Source: CAYNDB01 sp964395915
GTDB lineage: Bacteria; Nitrospinota_A; UBA7883; JAJRTC01
Direction of reading: 5' to 3'
Length of the DNA: 11,286 nt
Assembly (NCBI GenBank): GCA_964395915.1
Contig: CAYNDB010000084.1
Coordinates: 1-11,286 of the forward strand
A program made the position numbers and the translations under genes. The notes below the pieces were generated by a model. The model made no database searches. It was not told the DNA's origin and saw only the letters and a program-made list of their open reading frames with translations. Positions 6,064 through 11,286 of this stretch are shown in pieces (position 1 is the first letter of the stretch; every line of letters starts with the position of its first letter).

Positions 6064-7071
6064 TTACTTCGTGTTTCCGATTTCCGAACGCGCCTTTACG
6101 TCTGTTTCTACAAGGGGCTCGCCAAAACCGAGAGAGAAACGGCTATTGACACCAGGCCGAAACCTGTTGCGGATAAGATCCTCCGCAAAATTAACCCTCC
6201 CTTGCTGAAACAAAAGGACAACAGTTGAGCTACCGGGAAAGAACATGCTTTTCGGTTGCCCCCTGGAAAGAAACATACCTTTCGTCATATAAGAAGGTGA
6301 GTCATATCGTCTTTTACTGTAACACTGCTTTATCCCGCCTATCATCAATGCGGCGACTTCGATCATGGCCACCAGCCCGGATTTCGTCCCGTTTGCCACA
6401 TCAGTATCGATAATAGTGACAGCTCTTTTATTTTTCGAATATGGAGCGGCGCTTTTGATTATTGCGCCGGGATTACACGAATGATACTCCCCGTCAATTT
6501 CATAGTATGCGGAGACTTTGCCGGATACCGGGGTATGGTTGTAGTGATACTTTTCAGGTGTCAGCCTTAACACAGCGAAATCGCAATTCGTAAAAGGCTC
6601 ATGCCATTCCCGGCTTGACGATCCAAGCAGTTCTTCAAGGTTGAAAAATTTTTCTTTTATAAACAGGTTGCGTGTATCTTGAAAAGATCCGATAAGGATC
6701 CTTGAATCCGACGGAGATATGATTGCGGATTGATCGTCCGGCATTGGCCTGGCCTCCCAATATCGGATTTTTCGTTCGAAAACCTTTCTGGCCGTGTTTA
6801 AACTTTTTGGATCGTCCAGACATTCGGACATGTCCAACCCCATTTCCTTCATAAAACGTGAAGTCCAGGTAAGCCTTGCCGCCAAAGGAGCTTCATAGTT
6901 TATAAACCCCACGAGGCTGGAAAATCGCGCCGAAGTGACCGCGTTGAACAAAGCCGGCATATGTTCCCTGACGTCGGAATAAACGATGTTTATAATTCTG
7001 TCACTGAAAAGTTTTTCAGTTCTTACTTCCGATGTATTCCTGTCAATATACTGATGCGCGGCTTGGCTCAT
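6064..7071 (-). CDS. Phosphatidylserine decarboxylase family protein
   Basis: A 335-residue pyruvoyl-type decarboxylase, expected to cleave itself to make its cofactor and to convert phosphatidylserine to phosphatidylethanolamine or a related substrate at the membrane. The N-terminus (QYIDRNT, then TEKLFSDRIINIVYSD) matches the longer class II-like enzymes. The predicted catalytic residues are present: Asp122 in ISPSDSRIL, His176 and His179 in TPEKYHYNHTPVSG, and the self-cleavage site FPGSSTVVLL with cleavage expected between Gly280 and Ser281 (GSS in place of LGST). GFGEP near residue 317 matches the usual C-terminal strand. I choose the ATG at 7069-7071 because AAAGGA lies at the right distance upstream and family similarity starts here; an ATG at 7116 would add 15 residues. 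It overlaps the 813-residue gene by 29 bp and precedes the Lgt-like gene, so it probably acts in a dedicated pathway. The true substrate is uncertain because some relatives decarboxylate free amino acids. Confidence 0.9.
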   Translation of the reverse strand: MSQAAHQYIDRNTSEVRTEKLFSDRIINIVYSDVREHMPALFNAVTSARFSSLVGFINYEAPLAARLTWTSRFMKEMGLDMSECLDDPKSLNTARKVFERKIRYWEARPMPDDQSAIISPSDSRILIGSFQDTRNLFIKEKFFNLEELLGSSSREWHEPFTNCDFAVLRLTPEKYHYNHTPVSGKVSAYYEIDGEYHSCNPGAIIKSAAPYSKNKRAVTIIDTDVANGTKSGLVAMIEVAALMIGGIKQCYSKRRYDSPSYMTKGMFLSRGQPKSMFFPGSSTVVLLFQQGRVNFAEDLIRNRFRPGVNSRFSLGFGEPLVETDVKARSEIGNTK

Positions 7072-9484
7072 TTGTTTCCTTTTTATTTTTATAACCGCCC
7101 GATCGCTCCATGTCATAAGCGATTGTTATCAAAATAATATGGATAAGCTTTGTAATAAGCGTCAGGCTGGCTCTGTTGTTTACTATTTTTTCTTTTATCG
7201 ACGCAAGAAATTTCACGCTATTCCCGGGGCCTGCTATCGAGCGGATCGTCTCAGCGTAAGGCTTTGTTTGCAAATATGTTCTTGCGCTTATCCACGCCAG
7301 GGCGTCGGAAAGAAGCTCTAAAGCTTCCTCGATATGTTTCTTGCGGAGGCTGCCTCTATAATATTTTTCGGCCGCCAGGTTAAAATCGTCACCGGAAAGT
7401 TTCATGGGAGAAGACACACCAGCCTCTTTGACAATTCCACTGGTCAATTTCCCAGCGACGGAATATTTTTCCTGTTCCATCACTCTTTTTTCAAGACCGT
7501 TGACAACTTCTTCAAGTCTGAACAGCTCGATAAGATCAGCCCCATCTTCCTTTAATGTCAAAATAAGTGTTTTCCGATATTCCTCAGTATGACAACGGAT
7601 ATATCCTGGATATCTTGAACTTGCTCGAGTGCGCTTCATTTTCGCAATAATATTTTTCAGAAACCTGTTTCTTGTCGTTTCCAGGACATAAAAAGTCGGC
7701 AATTGTACAGCCGAACAGAAAAAGGCCTGACGCCTCTCGCTTTCCAGAAAAGGATTGTCTGGTATATGTGCGTGGCTGATATCACCTTTTAAAATATATT
7801 TATACGCTAAAGCCGCCAATAAATTCTGAAGGCTCACAGCATCTCCCATATCCTCGACAATATTTTCGAAAAGGCTGTAGTGCCTCCCCTCGAATCCGGA
7901 AAATCCCATAGCCTGAAATTTACGTATTTTATACGGCAGGTAAAGAGACATTTTCTCATCGAAAATCCCCATGTCGAAAAGATCCCTTTTCAGCCTGTAT
8001 TCGTTACCCCGCTCACCGCTAAGGGCAGGGCTTTGGTATGTGCTCATAAATGCGACAGGATAATCGATTAGCCTGAAATCAGGAATAAAATCACCTTTTA
8101 AACCGAAGGCATGGCTTATGCGCCTGTCCAGCCATTTGGGACCGAAAGGCGTCACTGGCTGACCAAATATTTTCAGCTTCGCCTTTTTCTTCCATCTGCG
8201 CCAAAACATTCGCAGGTGGGTATAGTCAAGCTCATGCGGCAGAAACCCGAGCACGGTCTCTGGATGGAAGTCGCCAAAATCAAGCCTGTATGGCGCGGCG
8301 CTGTATGATCCTACAAATAATGGAAGAAAATGCTCCATGATTTTAATCGCAAGGTCGCCAAGTCGCTTCTCATCATTTGCGGTAAAATCCGCTTTGCCAA
8401 ATTTCAGGAGTTCGGTTAGTTTGCGGCTACCCAGGCTTACGTGCACCCCGTTATTAGCCAAGCTGATATTCGACATTTTAGGGAGTGTAACCAGTTCTCT
8501 CGATATTATCCCGGCTTCTCTCAGCTTGGAGATTGCGTTTAACTGGCTCCGGGACAGTGTTTGATGGCAAAGATTCATGTAATTATTTTTCTCTTCACCT
8601 TTATTCCAGCCAGAGAGGCATGGGCTCAAAAATAGCTCCCGATAAAACGAATCGGATATTATTTCGTTTATACGTTTAAGTCGGGTAGGGGGGTGTGGCG
8701 CGGAATATATCATCACCGTCTGGCTGTTTTTTTCCAGCTCAAATTTTCTGTTTGCGTACATTGCCAGAAGCTGAGTTAACAAGGAGCGTTTCGCTGTTTC
8801 CTTTGCGATTTCTTTTCCCATTCCATTGCCCGGGCTCAAATTGACTATGTGGAACGAGATAATTTCCGGCGATGTATTATCGTTTAGAAACTTGTCCAAA
8901 AGTTTTTCGCCTGTTTCTCTTACGATTTGCGGAGTCCCGCCGGGAACGCTCATCACATCGGCAAGCGCAAGCTTAAGCATATAACTCACAGGAAGCCTGA
9001 AAAATTCTTTTCCCTCAAATGTTGTGTGGAATTTATCGACGTCGCTTCTTTTCGACCCTGAAGGATAACTTTTATTCGCCAGCAGATCGTTCTCAAATAT
9101 TTTTCTTGCAAAAGGGGTCAACACATTTTTGGGAAACCTTACCCAGCTGTTTTCCCAGACATTTTCTGAGCTGTTGAGGAATTCCTCCAGATCAGAGAAA
9201 AGAGTTTTGGATGTATCTCCTGAGGCGACTCTTTTAGCCAGATTTTTGTAATAATTTGAATTTTTTATTGCGATTGAGAGGTCGGCTTTTTCGCTTGGCG
9301 CCAACACCGCGGTTTGAAACTCATTTTCGGCTCCAGCTGTAGTGTCGTGTGATGAAAAGGGAATAGATTCGATGAATCTATCCGAATCACACGAGAAAAT
9401 ATCGAGGGCTTTTAATATTCTGGGAAGATCATTCGAGTCCGTCACTATCGGTTTTCCAGATTTATGTTGATAATCTATTGTCAT
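7043..9484 (-). CDS. Large protein of unknown family, first gene of the Psd/Lgt-like operon
   Basis: An 813-residue protein that I do not recognise. It has no signal peptide and reads as largely soluble, with one hydrophobic stretch near the C-terminus (about 774-790, LTLITKLIHIILITIAY) followed by a charged tail. Several stretches rich in charged, aromatic and Gly residues look like conserved active-site regions: SPGNGMGKE (217-225), YSAPHPPTRLKR (260-271), LDFGDFHPET and LPHELDYTHLR (401-425), SGFEGRHYSLF (529-539), HAHIPDNPFLESERRQ (571-586) and YPGYIR (625-630). GAENEFQ (51-57) faintly recalls the N-terminal strand of glutamate-cysteine ligases, but that is not enough for a call. No ATP-grasp, glycosyltransferase or Rossmann motif is evident. 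The ATG at 9482-9484 lacks a clear Shine-Dalgarno sequence; the next in-frame Met is about 168 codons later. Coupling to a decarboxylase and an Lgt-like protein suggests that it supplies or consumes a lipid or amino substrate. Confidence 0.85.
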   Translation of the reverse strand: MTIDYQHKSGKPIVTDSNDLPRILKALDIFSCDSDRFIESIPFSSHDTTAGAENEFQTAVLAPSEKADLSIAIKNSNYYKNLAKRVASGDTSKTLFSDLEEFLNSSENVWENSWVRFPKNVLTPFARKIFENDLLANKSYPSGSKRSDVDKFHTTFEGKEFFRLPVSYMLKLALADVMSVPGGTPQIVRETGEKLLDKFLNDNTSPEIISFHIVNLSPGNGMGKEIAKETAKRSLLTQLLAMYANRKFELEKNSQTVMIYSAPHPPTRLKRINEIISDSFYRELFLSPCLSGWNKGEEKNNYMNLCHQTLSRSQLNAISKLREAGIISRELVTLPKMSNISLANNGVHVSLGSRKLTELLKFGKADFTANDEKRLGDLAIKIMEHFLPLFVGSYSAAPYRLDFGDFHPETVLGFLPHELDYTHLRMFWRRWKKKAKLKIFGQPVTPFGPKWLDRRISHAFGLKGDFIPDFRLIDYPVAFMSTYQSPALSGERGNEYRLKRDLFDMGIFDEKMSLYLPYKIRKFQAMGFSGFEGRHYSLFENIVEDMGDAVSLQNLLAALAYKYILKGDISHAHIPDNPFLESERRQAFFCSAVQLPTFYVLETTRNRFLKNIIAKMKRTRASSRYPGYIRCHTEEYRKTLILTLKEDGADLIELFRLEEVVNGLEKRVMEQEKYSVAGKLTSGIVKEAGVSSPMKLSGDDFNLAAEKYYRGSLRKKHIEEALELLSDALAWISARTYLQTKPYAETIRSIAGPGNSVKFLASIKEKIVNNRASLTLITKLIHIILITIAYDMERSGGYKNKKETNEPSRASVY

Positions 9485-9515
9485 CAGAAAAGAGAATTAT
9501 TTAAAACCGCCTGGA

Positions 9516-9559
9516 TAAAAATGACCGTCCATTCCTGGGCTATCAAGGAATGGACGGTC
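9516..9559 (-). terminator. Intrinsic terminator after pstS-like gene
   Basis: A perfect 14-bp stem (GACCGTCCATTCCT at 9523-9536 paired with its complement at 9546-9559) with a 9-base loop is followed on the minus strand by A, then five T (9521-9517). It lies about 20 bases after the PstS stop and about 32 bases before the start of the 813-residue gene, so it separates the kinase/PstS unit from the lipid-gene unit. The promoter of the next operon must lie within or very near this hairpin, unless it relies on read-through. Confidence 0.85.
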
Positions 9560-9578
9560 TATATAAACAACCCTTAAA

Positions 9579-10427
9579 TTAAAGGGAAGCTAAGGATTCC
9601 TTTCTTGCAGATTCCGGTAACGGCACGTAACCTGCTTTTACAGCAAGTTTCTGCCCTTCCTTTGAAAGCTCGAAATCAATAAAGTCTTTCGCCAGACCTT
9701 TTGGTTTGCCAATGGTGTATTGGTATAAGGATCGTGAAACCGGATAAGACCCGTCAGATACGGTTTCCGGAGACGGTGAAACGCCGTTGACCTTCGCCAC
9801 TTTAACTCCCTCGGCGTAGCTTAAGCCTCCGTAGCCTATTGCGTTCTTGTCTTTAGAAACCGCGTTAACAACGCTGGCGGTTCCCGGCATGTTCTGGCAA
9901 TCCACTGCGTAATTTTGCTTTTTGAGCACGTGCTTTTTGAAGAAAGCGTATGTTCCAGAGCTGTTTTCCCTGCTATAGCGGATAATCTTTGCGTCACTGC
10001 CGCCCACTTCTTTCCAGTTGTTTATCTTGCCGGTGTAAATGTCTTTGAGTTGATCCGTGGAGAGATCGCTTACCGGGTTTTCAGGGTGCATGTATAAGGA
10101 AATACCGTCCAGGGCTATGGCCACTTCAAACACCTTGGCTCCTCTTTTTTCTATCTTCTTTCTTTCCTTTTTCTTCATTGGGCGCGAGGCGTTGGCTACG
10201 TCTGTCGATCCGTTGATGATGGCTGCGATGCCGGTTCCGCTTCCCCCGCCTGTAACCTGTATGGTGGCTGCGTTCTTTTTCTTCATGTAGGCCGCCGCCT
10301 CGGCCGTCACCATCTCAAGCAACGTGTCGCTTCCCTGAATGGTCAGTTTTTTTCCGGCATAAGCGCTTCCGGAGGTGATAACCGCCGCCGACACTATTAC
10401 CGCCAGTAGTTTTAAAATTCTGCTCAT
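9579..10427 (-). CDS. PstS-family periplasmic phosphate-binding protein
   Basis: A 282-residue protein with a Sec signal peptide (basic MSRILK, hydrophobic core, probable SPase I cleavage after AYA at residue 24). The PstS/PBP-like-2 ligand loops are present: QGSDTLLEM (31-39), GGGSGTGIAAI (60-70), ANASRPM (78-84) and YSRENSSGTY (151-160), with Arg153 and Ser156-Thr159 in the usual anion-binding position. NAIGYGG (195-201) and the C-terminal FELSKEGQ and AGYVPLP segments are also typical. It probably binds inorganic phosphate in the periplasm. The ATG at 10425-10427 has AGGAGAA upstream and overlaps the kinase stop by 4 bp (ATGA). No ABC permease or ATPase genes lie next to it and a terminator follows, so it may feed a distant PstCAB or act as a ligand-sensing partner of the kinase. 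Confidence 0.92.
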   Translation of the reverse strand: MSRILKLLAVIVSAAVITSGSAYAGKKLTIQGSDTLLEMVTAEAAAYMKKKNAATIQVTGGGSGTGIAAIINGSTDVANASRPMKKKERKKIEKRGAKVFEVAIALDGISLYMHPENPVSDLSTDQLKDIYTGKINNWKEVGGSDAKIIRYSRENSSGTYAFFKKHVLKKQNYAVDCQNMPGTASVVNAVSKDKNAIGYGGLSYAEGVKVAKVNGVSPSPETVSDGSYPVSRSLYQYTIGKPKGLAKDFIDFELSKEGQKLAVKAGYVPLPESARKESLASL

Positions 10428-11286
10428 CGTTCTTCTTCTCCTCTAAAATTTGATTGATAATGAATTGAGTCGACTGATTTATTACATTGCTCGTCCACAG
10501 CGAAGGGAATGAGCATGACAAAAGCCGCGCCCCGCCCCCCCGTGGCGTCCAGCGCGTAGATGTTTCCTCCGTGCCTCTCAACGATCATGCGGGCGTTATG
10601 CAACCCAAGCCCGGCTCCTTTAAACACCCGGGTGGATTTCAATTCCACCTGTTCAAACCGCTGGAAAATTCGTTCCTTCTCCCCTTGCGGGATACCGGGT
10701 CCGTCGTCTTCAACTTTTAACAAAACCATGTTCCCGTCTGTTTCGGCGGATATCAAAATCCTTCCGCCCGAGGGGCTGAATTTTAGGGCGTTGGAAATAA
10801 GATTGTTTAACGCGTGTGCCCTGAGCCTTTTCATGTCCCATCGAACAACAGGCAAAGGGTTTTTCACTTCTATTATCATTTTTATGCTTTTGGCTTCCGC
10901 CTCATAACGGAAGGTGTTCACAGTTTCCGCAAGCTCACGTTCAATATTGAATACACATTCAGGCTCGATTGCTTCTTTCCCCGCCTCCATCTTGGCCATT
11001 GTCAGGATTTCCTGAACCAGCGAGAGAGCTTCATGCCCCGCCTTCATAATCATTTTCAGAAATTCGCCTGACCTGGGATCCTTAAAATCACACATGGATT
11101 TTTCATGTAAAAGTGTTGAACAGCTGATGACCGCGTTTATGGGCGATTTCAGATCGTGTGTTATAGATGACAATATTCTGTTATGCCTTTCAGCTATCGC
11201 CTCTTCTTCAACTTCTCTTTTTTCCATTTGCATCATTTCCAAAACCTCCATCCACTTTCTAGGATTAGTGTATGCGTGAATGAAAC
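10424..11286 (-). CDS. Sensor histidine kinase, partial (N-terminus outside window)
   Basis: The transmitter part of a two-component histidine kinase. Numbering from the Met at 11251, the HisKA domain carries SSITHDLKSPINAV with phosphoacceptor His32. The HATPase_c domain has the N-box (ALNNLISNALKFSP, Asn150 and Asn154), G1 (EDDGPGIP, 181-188), F-box (RIFQRFEQVE) and G2 (GAGLGLHNARMI, 212-223), so it looks catalytically complete. A coiled-coil-like Glu/Lys-rich linker (residues 1-25) precedes HisKA, with no sensor or membrane segment. Upstream of that Met the frame stays open to base 11286 (FIHAYTNPRKW) and there is no good Shine-Dalgarno sequence, so the gene very likely continues past the edge into an input domain. 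It overlaps the PstS gene by ATGA, which implies joint translation and makes phosphate a candidate stimulus. No response regulator is visible here. Confidence 0.9.
   Translation of the reverse strand, partial: FIHAYTNPRKWMEVLEMMQMEKREVEEEAIAERHNRILSSITHDLKSPINAVISCSTLLHEKSMCDFKDPRSGEFLKMIMKAGHEALSLVQEILTMAKMEAGKEAIEPECVFNIERELAETVNTFRYEAEAKSIKMIIEVKNPLPVVRWDMKRLRAHALNNLISNALKFSPSGGRILISAETDGNMVLLKVEDDGPGIPQGEKERIFQRFEQVELKSTRVFKGAGLGLHNARMIVERHGGNIYALDATGGRGAAFVMLIPFAVDEQCNKSVDSIHYQSNFRGEEER

Noticed and set aside
7139..8564. Several 60-75 codon plus-strand frames
   Set aside because: All are antisense to the 813-residue gene, lack ribosome sites and show no motif; they are shadows of its codon pattern.
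9579..10427. A complete pst phosphate transporter operon
   Set aside because: No permease, ATPase or phoU gene lies beside the binding protein; a strong terminator follows it and a kinase precedes it.
10487..11071. Plus-strand frames opposite the histidine kinase
   Set aside because: The minus-strand frame has complete HisKA and HATPase motifs; the opposite frames have none.

Overview
The window looks like chromosomal DNA of a Gram-negative, probably deltaproteobacterial or Nitrospinota-type, bacterium. This guess rests on protein style only: a PstS with a Sec signal peptide, a GGDEF protein with an N-terminal membrane domain, a class II-type phosphatidylserine decarboxylase and IS3-family relics. 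No rRNA, tRNA or CRISPR is visible, and the taxonomic guess is weak. Except for one diguanylate cyclase, every recognisable gene is on the minus strand.

Left block (1-2081, minus strand): a tightly packed three-gene operon, in transcription order a LicC-like nucleotidyltransferase, a SAM-dependent methyltransferase, and a CDP-alcohol phosphatidyltransferase that runs off the left edge. Together they read as a head-group pathway: activate a phospho- or phosphono-alcohol with CTP, possibly methylate it, then move it onto a lipid or polyol.

Middle block (2082-4982): about 880 bases with no supported gene, then a relic of an IS3-type transposase OrfA, then a plus-strand membrane/PAS/GGDEF diguanylate cyclase, then a second and different IS3-family relic (IS407-like). 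The second relic has a nonsense-broken orfA, a preserved A6G frameshift heptamer and only the first part of orfB. Its likely outer end supplies the stop codon of the next gene.

Right block A (4980-9484, minus strand): an apparent three-gene operon. Its first gene encodes an 813-residue protein of no family I recognise. It overlaps a phosphatidylserine decarboxylase-family gene by 29 bp, followed 31 bp later by an Lgt-like polytopic membrane protein in which the usual His of the HGG motif appears to be Thr. A soluble unknown, a pyruvoyl decarboxylase and a diacylglyceryl-transferase-like protein suggest an uncharacterised amino-lipid or lipid-anchoring pathway. This is the best candidate for something new here.

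Right block B (9516-11286, minus strand): a histidine kinase, open to the right edge, is translationally coupled (ATGA) to a PstS-family phosphate-binding protein, and the pair is closed by a strong intrinsic terminator. No pstC, pstA or pstB lies in the window, so the pair may be a dedicated sensor module rather than a transporter. Whether phosphate sensing controls the two lipid blocks is speculation.
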